A DNA stretch of 64,000 nt from Capsulimonadaceae bacterium (GTDB taxonomy: Bacteria; Armatimonadota; Armatimonadia; Armatimonadales; Capsulimonadaceae), in NCBI GenBank assembly GCA_031292625.1, contig JARLGU010000051.1, forward strand, positions 62,001-126,000, in the 5' to 3' direction. The notes beneath the pieces are model-generated. The model saw nothing but the letters and a program-made list of their open reading frames with translations. It did not search any database and had not been told where the DNA came from. A program made the translations under genes and the position numbers. This document shows, piece by piece, positions 1-8,437 of this stretch. Position 1 is the first letter of the stretch. Each line of letters starts with the position of its first letter.

Positions 1-719
1 AGATCGGCGTCCGCGGAAAGCCCTACGGTGACCACTCGTCCACCCGCCGCGCCGCGCACTTCGGGTGTGTGAGGGTCATCGGCGCTTAGCACGACGAGGC
101 GCGTGGTGGATGCCAGGAATTGGCAAAAGGCATCGACGATCGCGTTCAGCGTTCCGTAATGATCCAGATGGTCGGCTTCGATGTTCGTAACGATGGAAAT
201 TGTTGGGTGCAGCTCAAGAAACGAGCCGAACGCCTCGCAGGCCTCCGCGACGAAAACGCCGGAGTTGCCGACTCGAGCGTTCGCGCCCCATCCGACGACG
301 TCGCCGCCGATGAGCGCGGTCGGGTCCAGCCCGGCGTCCTCAAGGACGACCGCGAGCATGCCCGACGTTGTGGTCTTCCCGTGTGTCCCGCTGACCGCTA
401 TGCGGTCCGCATGCAGGTTCATGACGCGCCCGAGCATCGCCGCGCGGCTGATTACCGGGATGCCCTTTGCACGGGCGTAGACAAGCTCCGGGTTGGCGTC
501 CTTAATGGCCGCCGACGCCACGACTTCGGTCGCGTCTCCGACATTGGAGGCCTGGTGACCGACGGGAATGGGGACGCCGAGTTCTCGTTCAAGCGCGGCC
601 CGCGTAGGCGAGTCGGCCATGTCGCTGCCGCTGACGCTCTCTCCGCGAGCGGCCAGGACGCGCGCCAGTGCGCTCATTCCCGCGCCGCCAATGCCGACAA
701 AATGGTATCGCTGCTTCAT
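1..719 (-). CDS. murC: UDP-N-acetylmuramate--L-alanine ligase, N-terminal part (runs off the left edge)
   Basis: MurC adds L-alanine to UDP-MurNAc in the cytoplasm, the first step of the peptidoglycan stem peptide. The reverse strand from 719 reads MKQRYHFVGIGGAGMSALAR, the Rossmann nucleotide-binding start typical of MurC. It is followed by the ATP-binding SGTHGKTTT loop and the Mur-ligase central-domain motif EADHLDHYG. About 239 residues are present; the rest of the central domain and the C-terminal domain lie outside the window. No frame break is visible. It is transcribed away from the liv genes, so 720-1079 is a divergent promoter region. The call is firm because three independent Mur motifs occur in order. 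Confidence 0.95.
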   Translation of the reverse strand, partial: MKQRYHFVGIGGAGMSALARVLAARGESVSGSDMADSPTRAALERELGVPIPVGHQASNVGDATEVVASAAIKDANPELVYARAKGIPVISRAAMLGRVMNLHADRIAVSGTHGKTTTSGMLAVVLEDAGLDPTALIGGDVVGWGANARVGNSGVFVAEACEAFGSFLELHPTISIVTNIEADHLDHYGTLNAIVDAFCQFLASTTRLVVLSADDPHTPEVRGAAGGRVVTVGLSADAD

Positions 720-1079
720 GATGGATGTCCCTTATTGTACCACTCGCGATTCGCCGCTGTGCCGTTTTTTGGAAACCTTCCTTGTCACTTCGACGGCTGG
801 TTTCCGCCGGTCATGACCTCTCTCTTTGTCGAGCAAAGCGCGATGCTGGGGGGATGCCATCATTGAGCGAGGCGTGTTTAGAGGGTGGGGCGGGCCGGGA
901 ATCTCGCTCGCTGCGCGATGATGCGTACCCGCTCTTAAATATGCCGGGATATGCGCTCGATTATGTCATAATAGGTCGTGAATGTGCCTGGATACCCAGT
1001 ATGCTTGGCGCAGACGAGTTTTTTCCAGCGATGACGCCGGACCTGCAATAGGCCCGGCGTTTATTTAAAGGGGTGGAGC
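720..1079. other. Divergent intergenic region between murC and livK
   Basis: A 360-bp stretch with no convincing gene. It should hold the murC promoter (leftward) and the livK promoter (rightward). A CATAAT hexamer near 968 could be a -10 for livK, but I see no clear -35. Reading frames crossing the region have no ribosome binding site and no recognisable product. The livK-proximal end holds the hairpin listed separately. Confidence 0.5.
1034..1067 (+). terminator. Terminator-like hairpin in the livK leader
   Basis: ACGCCGG (1034-1040) pairs with CCGGCGT (1054-1060) and is followed by TTTATTT. It lies only about 13 nt before the livK start codon and just ahead of its purine-rich ribosome site (GGGGTGGAG). 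It could end an upstream transcript or attenuate the liv operon. I do not recognise a known riboswitch class in the preceding 150 bases. Confidence 0.45.
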
Positions 1080-2279
1080 ATGAACCTGAGCCGCACGGGG
1101 AAATGGATGAGCGTCGCGTTGCCTGCCGTCGCTGCCGCGCTCTTAATCGCGGGATGTCACGGCGGGGCTACGAAGTCGAGTGGCATTCTGATCGGCGAAT
1201 ATGGAGCGCTCTCGGGCGATACGGCGACGTTTGGGACATCGACCGATAAGGGTGTCCGGATGGCGATCGATGAGGTGAACTCTAAGGGCGGCGTTGGCGG
1301 CAAGAAGGTGCAGGTTAAGGTATATGACGATCAGGGGCTGCCGCCTCAAGCCAAGACCGTCGTCACGAAGCTGATCGAGCAGGACGGCGCCATCGCCGTT
1401 CTCGGGGAGGTGGCGTCTACCAACAGCATGGCCGCCGCGCCGGAGTGCCAGAAGAGCAAGGTGCCGATGATCACGCCGGCATCGACGAATGTCGCGGTGA
1501 CCAAGACCGGCGACTACATCTTCAGAACCTGCTTTATCGATCCCTTCCAGGGAGGCGTAATGGCCTCGTTCGCCACGAAGAGCCTTCACGCCAAGACCGC
1601 CGCCGTGCTGACCGATGTCAGTCAGGACTACAGCAAGGGCCTGGCGGCGGCGTTCAAGAACACGTTTACGCGCCTGGGCGGCAAGATCGTTGCGGAGGAG
1701 TCGTACGAGAAGGGTGCGGCGGATTACCACGCTCAGCTCTCCAGCATTCAGGCCGCCAAGCCGGATGTCGTGTTTGTTCCCGGCTACTACAACAACGTGG
1801 GCGCAATCGGCCGGACCGCGCGCAGTCTTGGGCTGACCGTTCCATTGCTTGGCGGCGACGGTTGGGATTCAGACAAGCTTTTCGAGGCGGCCCAGGGGAG
1901 TTTGGAAGGCTGCTACTTCAGCAACCATTACTCAATCGAGAACAAGGATCCGCGCGTCCAGGAGTTTGTGGCGGCATACCGGAAACAGAACGGCGGCGAA
2001 TCGCCCGATGCAATGGCGGCGCTGGCTTACGATGCCACGAAGATCCTGATTGCCGCGTTTGACAAGGCTGGGTCTCCGGCGGACGGAGATTATTCGAGCG
2101 AAGAGTATCGCGCCAAACTGCGCGACGCCATCGCAGCCACGAAGGATTTCAAGGGCGTGACGGGAGACATTACGCTTGGTCCGGATCGCGACGCCATCAA
2201 ACCCGCTGTCGTCCTGCAGATCCACGGTTCCGAACGTCGTTTTGTAGCCACCGTGAACCCGAAGGATATTCCCCTTTAG
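1080..2279 (+). CDS. Branched-chain amino acid-type ABC transporter substrate-binding lipoprotein (LivK/Peripla_BP_6 family)
   Basis: Extracytoplasmic solute-binding lipoprotein of the LivJ/LivK type, which captures leucine-like amino acids, amides or urea-type ligands for an ABC permease. The 399-aa product has a signal peptide ending in the lipobox LIAG-C (Cys26). The mature protein opens with the family pattern IGEYGALSGDTATFGTSTDK and shows VLGEVASTNSMAAAPECQKS and the late KGVTGDITLGPDRD segment typical of Peripla_BP_6. The ATG follows a strong GGGGTGGAG site. It is the first gene of a tight cluster with two LivHM-type permeases 4 nt and 0 nt downstream. The ligand cannot be read from sequence alone. 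Confidence 0.9.
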   Translation: MNLSRTGKWMSVALPAVAAALLIAGCHGGATKSSGILIGEYGALSGDTATFGTSTDKGVRMAIDEVNSKGGVGGKKVQVKVYDDQGLPPQAKTVVTKLIEQDGAIAVLGEVASTNSMAAAPECQKSKVPMITPASTNVAVTKTGDYIFRTCFIDPFQGGVMASFATKSLHAKTAAVLTDVSQDYSKGLAAAFKNTFTRLGGKIVAEESYEKGAADYHAQLSSIQAAKPDVVFVPGYYNNVGAIGRTARSLGLTVPLLGGDGWDSDKLFEAAQGSLEGCYFSNHYSIENKDPRVQEFVAAYRKQNGGESPDAMAALAYDATKILIAAFDKAGSPADGDYSSEEYRAKLRDAIAATKDFKGVTGDITLGPDRDAIKPAVVLQIHGSERRFVATVNPKDIPL

Positions 2280-2283
2280 CGCC

Positions 2284-3231
2284 ATGCAGCATCCTTTTGA
2301 GCATTTTCTACAACAGATCGTTTTCGGCTTGCAGGCAGGGTCGACGTACGCCCTAATCGCGCTGGGCTATACGATGGTCTATGGGGTGCTGCGCCTGATT
2401 AACTTCGCGCATGGCGACGTCTACATGGTCGGCATGTACATCACGGTGCTCTCGGTTCGCGCAATCTACCTGCACCATTGGATATCGCCGTCGTGGGAAA
2501 TGCTGTGCATTGTCCTGCTGCTCTCGATGATTGGTTGCGGACTGCTTGGCGTGATTATCGAACGGCTCGCTTACCGGCCGTTGCGCAAGGCCCCGCGTCT
2601 GGCGGCGTTGATTACGGCCATCGGGGTCTCGCTGCTGCTTGAAAACACGGGGAACCTGGACAGCGTGTTTGGCTCGTCGCCGCTCACCTGCAAGGATGTT
2701 CTGCCCGGCGGCCATACCGATTTCAACATTGGCGGCGTGCTGATCGAGCGCAACTACCTGGTGATTTTCGTCGCGACGATCGTGCTGCTTGCCATATTGT
2801 GGTTCGTCGTCAGTAAGACGCGGCTTGGCCGGGCGATGCGGGCGGTCTCCCAGGACGTGGATGCCGCGAGCCTGATGGGCGTCAACACGAATAAGGTGAT
2901 CAGCTTCACGTTTTTCGTCGGATCGGCTCTCGCGGGCGCCGCGGGCTGTCTGTTTGCGTCGATGACGCCGAACTCAATCAACCCGTATATAGGGATCCTC
3001 CCAGGCGTTAAAGCCTTTGTCGCGGCGGTGCTCGGCGGCATCGGCAATATACCTGGCGCGGCGGTGGGAGGATTCTTGATGGGACTAGCCGAATCCCTTG
3101 TGGTCGCTTACGGTCCGCTCATTCACCTTGGCAACGGTTACAACGATGCGGCGGCTTTCGCAATCCTGATCCTGATTCTCCTGTTCCGGCCGACTGGTTT
3201 GTTCGGCCGCGGTATCACGGAGAAGGTCTGA
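2284..3231 (+). CDS. livH: Branched-chain amino acid ABC transporter permease, LivH type
   Basis: Inner-membrane permease of the LivH family, which forms the translocation channel with LivM. The 315-aa protein is almost wholly hydrophobic helices. It carries the family signatures GLQAGSTYALIALGYTMVYG near the N terminus, SKTRLGRAMRAVSQD in the cytoplasmic coupling loop, and GLFGRGI at the C terminus. It starts 4 nt after the binding protein, and its TGA overlaps the ATG of livM by one base (TGATG), which indicates translational coupling. No ATPase gene (livG or livF) occurs nearby, so the energising subunits must be encoded elsewhere. Confidence 0.92.
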   Translation: MQHPFEHFLQQIVFGLQAGSTYALIALGYTMVYGVLRLINFAHGDVYMVGMYITVLSVRAIYLHHWISPSWEMLCIVLLLSMIGCGLLGVIIERLAYRPLRKAPRLAALITAIGVSLLLENTGNLDSVFGSSPLTCKDVLPGGHTDFNIGGVLIERNYLVIFVATIVLLAILWFVVSKTRLGRAMRAVSQDVDAASLMGVNTNKVISFTFFVGSALAGAAGCLFASMTPNSINPYIGILPGVKAFVAAVLGGIGNIPGAAVGGFLMGLAESLVVAYGPLIHLGNGYNDAAAFAILILILLFRPTGLFGRGITEKV

Positions 3232-4343
3232 TGAAGCGTACGCTGGTTAACATATTGATTGTCGCGGCAACCGTTGCGATAGTCTTTGGACTGGATAAGG
3301 TCGTGTCCCGGCTGCAGAACGATCCGTCGCTCCACGCGGGCTATCCGGTTCGGATTCTGATGCTGGCCTTGATCGCCGTCATCGCGGCGGTCAGTCTCAA
3401 TCTGGTCAATGGCTTTACGGGACAGTTCTCGATGGGCCATGCGGCGTTTTATGGGATTGGCGCCTATACGGGAGCGGCGCTGACGGTTTTTGCGCAAAAA
3501 CAGCTTTTCGGGCACATCCTCGCGATCGGCGAGGAGACCGGGTGGTGGTTGTCCAGCGGCGTATTGCTCCTCGCGATGCTTGTTGGGGGGCTTGCGGCGG
3601 CTCTTACGGGCTTTGTAGTCGGGCTGCCGTCTCTCAAACTGCGCGGCGACTATTTGGCGATCATGACGGTTGGCTTCAACATGATCGTCGTCGTGATCGC
3701 GAACAACTTGAAGGAGATGGGCGGCGCGGCGGGCTTTAATGGGGTGTACGTCGGCGACACGCTGATCGGCATTCCCCCGCTGACAACGTTTTTCTGGGTA
3801 GCCCTCGTGGCGATCGCCGTAGTTGTGCTCTCGATCAATTTGCGCCGGTCCGTGCACGGCCTCGCGTTCGAGTCGATTCGCGAAGACGAAATCGCCGCGG
3901 AGGCAATGGGCATTCCGACGACCCGGTACAAGGTCACGGCGTTCGTGCTCGCGGCCTTTATCGCCGGAGCGGCGGGGGCGCTTTACGTTCACTTTGATCT
4001 CAGGGTTTCGCCGGCGGATATCGATTTTATCGTCTCGATCAATTTTGTGGTCATGGTCGTTTTGGGCGGGCTTGGAAGCGTGAGCGGCGCCGTGATCGGA
4101 GCCATCTTATTGACGGTTCTTCCGGAAGCATTACGGATGAACGGATCTTACCGTCTAGTGATTTACAGTATCATGCTAATCGTGCTGATGCTGGTGCGGC
4201 CTCAAGGGATCTTTGGCCGCGACGAGATTGGGAGGGCCTGGATGCTCAAACAGGTACAGGGTACAAAGACGTTGCCCGCGCGAATATCGGGCTGGACAGC
4301 CTCGCTATTCGACCGGTTCGCGCACCGGAGGCTCTCATCCTAG
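3231..4343 (+). CDS. livM: Branched-chain amino acid ABC transporter permease, LivM type
   Basis: Second permease subunit of the Liv transporter. At 370 aa it has the LivM hallmarks: LNLVNGFTGQFSMGHAAFYG, the coupling-loop region SIREDEIAAEAMGI and the late membrane segment INFVVMVVLGGLGSVSGAV. After the usual RPQGIFGR end there is a tail of about 40 residues that ends one base before the next gene. It is translationally coupled to livH. In most genomes livG and livF follow livM; here a glycosyltransferase does, so the operon has been cut short or rearranged. Confidence 0.92.
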   Translation: MKRTLVNILIVAATVAIVFGLDKVVSRLQNDPSLHAGYPVRILMLALIAVIAAVSLNLVNGFTGQFSMGHAAFYGIGAYTGAALTVFAQKQLFGHILAIGEETGWWLSSGVLLLAMLVGGLAAALTGFVVGLPSLKLRGDYLAIMTVGFNMIVVVIANNLKEMGGAAGFNGVYVGDTLIGIPPLTTFFWVALVAIAVVVLSINLRRSVHGLAFESIREDEIAAEAMGIPTTRYKVTAFVLAAFIAGAAGALYVHFDLRVSPADIDFIVSINFVVMVVLGGLGSVSGAVIGAILLTVLPEALRMNGSYRLVIYSIMLIVLMLVRPQGIFGRDEIGRAWMLKQVQGTKTLPARISGWTASLFDRFAHRRLSS

Positions 4344-5078
4344 ATGGACAGGATCAGAATGCTAGGCCTCAACATCGATCGCGTCAACATGGACGAGGCG
4401 CTTGCCGTGATAGACCAGTTTATTGCGCGGCGTCAGCCGAGCCACGTGGTAACCGCGGACTCGTCGATGGTCGTCATCGCGAAGGAAGACCCGGAGCTCT
4501 ACGCCATCATCGAGCGCGCCGACCTGGTCACGCCCGATGGCGCGGGGGTCGTCTGGGCGTCGCGTCTACTTGGTCAACCGATCCGGGACCGGGTTTCCGG
4601 CGTCGATTTAGTTTCCCGGATCTGTGAGCGATCGGTTAACGGCGGTTCGTCGGTCTTCTTTCTGGGCGCAGCGCCTGGAATCGCGGACGAGGCGGCGGCG
4701 AGGCTGCGCGCTAAGTATCCCGGCGCTCAGATCGTCGGCACGCGCCACGGTTACTTCAGCGCCGCCGAAGAGCCGGCTGTCGTCGAAGAGATCCGCGCGG
4801 CGGCTCCCGACGTGCTGTTCGTCGCGTTCGGCATACCGAAGCAGGAGAAGTTCATCGATCGCAACAAAGCGGCGATGGGCGTCCCCGTTTGCATCGGGAT
4901 CGGCGGTTCGTTCGATGTCCACTCGGGCCGGGTGCGGCGCGCGCCGGTCTGGATGCAGCAAGCCGGATTTGAATGGCTTTTCCGGTTGATACAGAACCCT
5001 AGCAAGTTGAGCAAGGTCATGAAGCTGCCACGATTCGTTTTGCTCGCTTTGCGGGTAAAGTTGTTCGGCGCCCTTTAG
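4344..5078 (+). CDS. WecG/TagA/CpsF family glycosyltransferase
   Basis: Family GT26 enzyme, typically adding N-acetylmannosaminuronic acid or N-acetylmannosamine to an undecaprenyl-linked sugar in cell-surface polymer synthesis. The 244-aa product carries the family string of motifs: VVTADSSMVVIA (donor-site region), VTPDGAGVVWASR, FGIPKQEKFI and GIGGSFDVHSGRVRRAPVWM followed by GFEWLFRLIQNP. Its ATG follows the livM stop codon directly, so it is co-transcribed with a transporter that has no obvious link to glycan synthesis. The exact sugar is not predictable. Confidence 0.88.
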   Translation: MDRIRMLGLNIDRVNMDEALAVIDQFIARRQPSHVVTADSSMVVIAKEDPELYAIIERADLVTPDGAGVVWASRLLGQPIRDRVSGVDLVSRICERSVNGGSSVFFLGAAPGIADEAAARLRAKYPGAQIVGTRHGYFSAAEEPAVVEEIRAAAPDVLFVAFGIPKQEKFIDRNKAAMGVPVCIGIGGSFDVHSGRVRRAPVWMQQAGFEWLFRLIQNPSKLSKVMKLPRFVLLALRVKLFGAL

Positions 5079-5100
5079 GGCGCAATCGGGAGTACGTACG

Positions 5101-5838
5101 TTGCGCCGTTTGCCACTTGCTTTCCTTCGCTTGACTATCGCGGCCGTCGTGGTATCGATTGCTCCCGCCGGCCCCGTTGGGGCCGCTTCCAGGGCAAAGC
5201 TTCCAGCCGCTTACGCGAAAATGGCGGCAAAGGTGGACGCGCTCAAGTCGCTGAGCGTAATCGTGACGACCACCATAGAGATTACGCCGCTCGCGGGCGG
5301 CGAAGGGACCAAGTTGCAAAGCGGCGCGCGTATCGATTATTCGGCGCCGAACCGGCTCTTGATCGTTGCGGAAAGCATGGCCGGTCGCATGACGATCGTC
5401 TCGGACGGCAAGTCGCTTTATAAGTATATCGAGTCCTCCCGGCAGTACACGGCGGAGCCGGCGCCCGCGCGCCTTACGCACGGACTACTGAAGGAACTTG
5501 TCGTGGATTCGTTGCGTGCGGCCGGTTCCGGAGAATCCTCCGGGATCGCCGTGGACATCGTCAAAGGCGTTGCGCGGACGCCTCGGGGAAAGGCCGACAT
5601 TACCCTTGCGATCGGCAAGCAAGATTCGCTTCCGCGAAGCTGTGTATCGGTCGCCCAGGGTCTCGCAACGCAGCGTGGAACGTATCGTGTGACGAATACG
5701 CAGTCGTTCAAGTGGATTGGGACGAATCAGGCGATTCCGGCGGCGAAATACGCATTTAAGCCGGCCGCTGGCGCGTCCTTGGTGAAGTCGCTGCCAATGG
5801 CTGGACCGATGGGCGAGGGCGGCGTCGCAATTCCGTAA
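5101..5838 (+). CDS. Exported DUF2092-like protein (LolA-like fold likely)
   Basis: The 245-aa product starts at a TTG codon and has an N-terminal signal peptide (MRRLPLAFLRLTIAAVVVS, cleavage probably near PVGAASR). The mature part resembles DUF2092 and lipoprotein-carrier-like proteins: a helix (YAKMAAKVDALKSLSV), then alternating strands with RIDYSAPNRLLIVAES and SDGKSLYKYIESSRQYTAEP, a typical layout for a half-barrel that binds lipid or a lipoprotein. Function is unproven. It lies 22 nt after the glycosyltransferase and probably ends the liv-glycosyltransferase transcript. Confidence 0.7.
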   Translation: MRRLPLAFLRLTIAAVVVSIAPAGPVGAASRAKLPAAYAKMAAKVDALKSLSVIVTTTIEITPLAGGEGTKLQSGARIDYSAPNRLLIVAESMAGRMTIVSDGKSLYKYIESSRQYTAEPAPARLTHGLLKELVVDSLRAAGSGESSGIAVDIVKGVARTPRGKADITLAIGKQDSLPRSCVSVAQGLATQRGTYRVTNTQSFKWIGTNQAIPAAKYAFKPAAGASLVKSLPMAGPMGEGGVAIP

Positions 5839-6012
5839 GGCTTTTAGATAAAGGATTGCAACGATTAGCGAGAAATTGCGTGCCGGTGAGGAGGAAAGAA
5901 GTTCCTCGCCGTGTAAAATGTAAGTCAGGGCTGCAGGATCAGCATCGGTCGCTGTTCCAGTGCCAGGGATCTGTGTCTACATCAAAAGCAGAAAGGAGAG
6001 TTCAGAGGGATT

Positions 6013-6156
6013 ATGGAGGCATACTGCGTGAAATGTAAGGCAAAGCGCGAAATCAAAAATCCTACGAGCATTACCATGAAGAATGGTAAGCCCGCCACGA
6101 GTGGCACTTGCGCGACCTGTGGAACAAAGGTATTCAAAATCGGAAGCGCAAAGTAA
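6013..6156 (+). CDS. Small DUF5679-type zinc-ribbon protein
   Basis: A 47-aa protein beginning MEAYCVKCKAKREIKNP and ending in CATCGTKVFKIGSAK. Two CxxC pairs (C5/C8 and C33/C36) should bind one zinc ion. The MKNGKPATSGTC centre matches the DUF5679 family, small proteins of unknown function seen in Chloroflexota and related groups. A purine-rich AGAGGG precedes the ATG closely, with AAGGAG further up. An intrinsic terminator follows 22 nt downstream, so it is probably a single-gene transcript. The identity of the family is well supported; the role is unknown. Confidence 0.85.
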   Translation: MEAYCVKCKAKREIKNPTSITMKNGKPATSGTCATCGTKVFKIGSAK

Positions 6157-6178
6157 GCGCTTTCGTCGTCGAGTTTTG

Positions 6179-6214
6179 ACAGCGCGTCCAGACGCTCGGA
6201 GGACGCGCTGTTTT
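6179..6214 (+). terminator. Intrinsic terminator after the DUF5679 gene
   Basis: ACAGCGCGTCC (6179-6189) and GGACGCGCTGT (6201-6211) form a perfect 11-bp stem with an 11-nt loop, followed by TTTT. It ends the DUF5679 transcript. The convergent TIR-SIR2 gene ends about 40 nt further right. Confidence 0.85.
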
Positions 6215-6255
6215 GTTGCGTGGCGGCGGATGCTTACGGAGCGCGCCTTGCCCGT

Positions 6256-7644
6256 TTAGAGATCGTCGGCGAGCGAGTGCAGGACGTCTCCGATCTCGCA
6301 GAAGTCGTTTACCCAAATCAGGTTCAGCCCGAGCGCGTTGGCGTCCTTTTCCTCGAGGATCTCCGCCGTTTCCACCAGCCTCAGCGCATGTTCTTCCGCT
6401 CTCCCCTGGATCCCCGACGCCGCGATCGCTTGCGCGCATTCGTCCACGTCGTAGCGTTTGCGGAAGACGAAATGGTTCAGAGTCTTTTCTGGGTTCTTGC
6501 GCATCGAAACGTCCAGCAGGCGACGCAAGTTCGGGTCGGTCATGCTCAAGCCGACGAACAGACAGGTGTTTTGGCTCAGGTGATTGAGTTGCGTGAGATT
6601 CGACCAGCTGAACGGATCGATAAACTGGGTGTGGTAGGCATCGGAGCTGAACACGAGATCCTGAGTCTCATCGAGTGCGCCTTCACGTGGGAGAAACCCG
6701 TGAACATGGTAGATCGGGAGCTCGGATGAGACCGTGCGCTGGCCCTCGCGATAGATTGAACGGTAGCGGATCCGGTTGCGTCCAAGGTTTTGTTCGACGA
6801 GGTCATCGAAGTTGAACGTCACGATCGAGCTGAGAGACTTGCGTTCCCGCTGCGGCCGGCAAAGTTCACAGATAGCGTCAATCAGCGGGCTCGATGTCGG
6901 ATCGCCCGCGTAAAGAGCGCGGCGGACGGTTTCCTTGAAGTCGCGGCCCAGGCCGTTCTTGAGGTACTGGGCAATGACCACCGGCGGAAGGTTGAAGAAA
7001 TGCTGGTAGACATCGACCACGCTGCTTCGTGTGTCGATGGCGGTCTTTTCGCCGACGCGGCTGAAAAGCTGGCTGATCAGGTGCTTCAGCAGGACCGACC
7101 AGCCCGGGATGCCGGCGCTTATGGAGATCCCAGCGCCGCAAAATAGGCTCAGATTTCCCTTGGCGAACTCCTCGCGCAGCTTTTCGAGCTGATGGGCGCC
7201 TGTCAAGGTGCTGCACGGCTCGCGACGGCTTCGCGTCAGGCGCGCCGGGGATTCGCCTCGCTGCAGCGCATCGATAAGAGCCTGCAGCGCAGGCCCGAAC
7301 GCGCCGCCGCGCAGATCGAAATAGTCGCGGCCCTGCAGAAACGACGGCATGTCGATGGCATCGATCAGGACCGGTAGAATGAAAGGCCGGTCGCTGCCGA
7401 CTTCCTTCAGACGCCATGTTGCGAGTTCTTGCTGAGACCAGGCCGATTCGAGGTAGCTCGGGGAAAGCACGACGATCACGTAGTCCGCGCCGTCGACTCC
7501 CTGATTGATCCGCTCGATCAGGTTCTCGCCCCATTGCCCCCGATCCGCCTCCCGCGCCGTCTCGATCCCGGCGGCATCGAGCGCCGCCAGCAGCCGTTCG
7601 ACAGTTGCGAGATCCTTGCGGCTATAGCTGACGAAGACTTTCAT
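6256..7644 (-). CDS. TIR-SIR2 fusion protein (probable NAD-targeting defence effector)
   Basis: A 462-aa fusion of two domains that both act on NAD in prokaryotic immunity. Residues 1-130 form a TIR_2 domain: MKVFVSYSRKD start, WGENLIERI, then SPSYLESAWSQQEL with the conserved Glu73 that is catalytic in TIR NADases. Residues 155-400 form a SIR2-like domain: FCGAGISISAGIPGW (nucleotide loop), VTFNFDDLVE, YHVHG with candidate catalytic His315, and FVGLSMTDPNLRRLL. I start at 7644 because the TIR fold begins there; an ATG 8 codons earlier (7668) is possible. It stands alone between a convergent DUF5679 gene and a divergent Lrp gene, with no partner gene visible. Abortive-infection NAD depletion is inference from related SIR2 and TIR effectors. 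Confidence 0.88.
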   Translation of the reverse strand: MKVFVSYSRKDLATVERLLAALDAAGIETAREADRGQWGENLIERINQGVDGADYVIVVLSPSYLESAWSQQELATWRLKEVGSDRPFILPVLIDAIDMPSFLQGRDYFDLRGGAFGPALQALIDALQRGESPARLTRSRREPCSTLTGAHQLEKLREEFAKGNLSLFCGAGISISAGIPGWSVLLKHLISQLFSRVGEKTAIDTRSSVVDVYQHFFNLPPVVIAQYLKNGLGRDFKETVRRALYAGDPTSSPLIDAICELCRPQRERKSLSSIVTFNFDDLVEQNLGRNRIRYRSIYREGQRTVSSELPIYHVHGFLPREGALDETQDLVFSSDAYHTQFIDPFSWSNLTQLNHLSQNTCLFVGLSMTDPNLRRLLDVSMRKNPEKTLNHFVFRKRYDVDECAQAIAASGIQGRAEEHALRLVETAEILEEKDANALGLNLIWVNDFCEIGDVLHSLADDL

Positions 7645-7893
7645 ATGTCTATAGGATACCCGGACCATGGAGCGAGTTTAGCTGTGTGTTTGAGCAGGTC
7701 TCCGCGGATTAAAGTGCTTGCCGTTTGGGAAGCCTTGCCGCCTGGGACAGGCGTTCCGTTTACCATTTGCGCGGCTCGACGATTGGCGGATCGAACATTG
7801 AGCTTATTCTGTTTCGGGAGTTGGCTCGTCGTGGGGCGGTCGCTCGCTTGCGGCGGATGGGCATTTTGCGCGTTCGCTCAAGCAACCGTTTTC

Positions 7894-7922
7894 TTGACAT
7901 CCCTCGTTTGCGGTGCCATACT
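7894..7922 (+). promoter_or_regulatory. Sigma-70-type promoter of the Lrp gene, predicted leaderless
   Basis: TTGACA at 7894-7899, a 17-nt spacer, then CATACT at 7917-7922. Transcription should start about 7929-7930, at or one base before the ATG at 7931, and no Shine-Dalgarno site is present. This suggests a leaderless mRNA. Confidence 0.7.
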
Positions 7923-7930
7923 GACGCTTA

Positions 7931-8410
7931 ATGGACGAGATTCTCAGCATACTTGAAAACGATGCGCGGACATCGGTTGAGTCGATTGCGCGCATGACGG
8001 GCCGGAGCGAGGACGACGTGCGCACGAAGATCGAGCAGTTCGAGCATGCCGGCATCATTCGGAATTACAAGACGGTCATCGACTGGGAGCGCGCAGGCTC
8101 TCAGAGGGTGATCGCCTTTATCGATGTCAAAGTCGCGCCTGCCAGGGATGTCGGGTTCGATGACGTGGCCGAACGGATCTACCGGTTCCCGGAAGTTCAC
8201 TCGGTCTGGCTCGTATCGGGCGACTACGATTTGCGAGTCGTTATCGAGGGGACAACGGTTCCCGAGGTTGGTCTCTTTGTCGCGCGCAAGCTTTCGACGC
8301 TTGACCGGGTGCAGGCGACGGCGACGCACTTTCTATTAAAACGGTACAAAGAGAACGACGTTATTTTTGTCGACGCCGCCGAGGATGAACGTCTCTCGGT
8401 TACTCCCTAG
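7931..8410 (+). CDS. Lrp/AsnC-family transcriptional regulator
   Basis: A 159-aa regulator with an N-terminal winged helix-turn-helix (residues 1-50: ILENDARTSVESIARMTGRS, then HAGIIRNYKTVIDW) and a C-terminal RAM/ligand-sensing domain (FIDVKVAPARDVGFDDVAERI, VWLVSGDYDLRVVIEG). Such proteins sense amino acids and control their metabolism. It lies 27 nt ahead of an aminotransferase, a common pairing in which the Lrp protein controls its neighbour. The promoter reads directly into the ATG. Confidence 0.92.
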   Translation: MDEILSILENDARTSVESIARMTGRSEDDVRTKIEQFEHAGIIRNYKTVIDWERAGSQRVIAFIDVKVAPARDVGFDDVAERIYRFPEVHSVWLVSGDYDLRVVIEGTTVPEVGLFVARKLSTLDRVQATATHFLLKRYKENDVIFVDAAEDERLSVTP

Positions 8411-8437
8411 TCAGCTTGAACGCTGCATCGCAAGACC

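Noticed and set aside
120-866. A 248-aa plus-strand frame opposite murC
   Set aside because: It is antisense to clear Mur-ligase motifs, Arg-rich and without any recognisable domain or ribosome site.
860-1060. A riboswitch in the livK leader
   Set aside because: Only the terminal hairpin is convincing; no conserved aptamer core that I know could be matched in the preceding bases.
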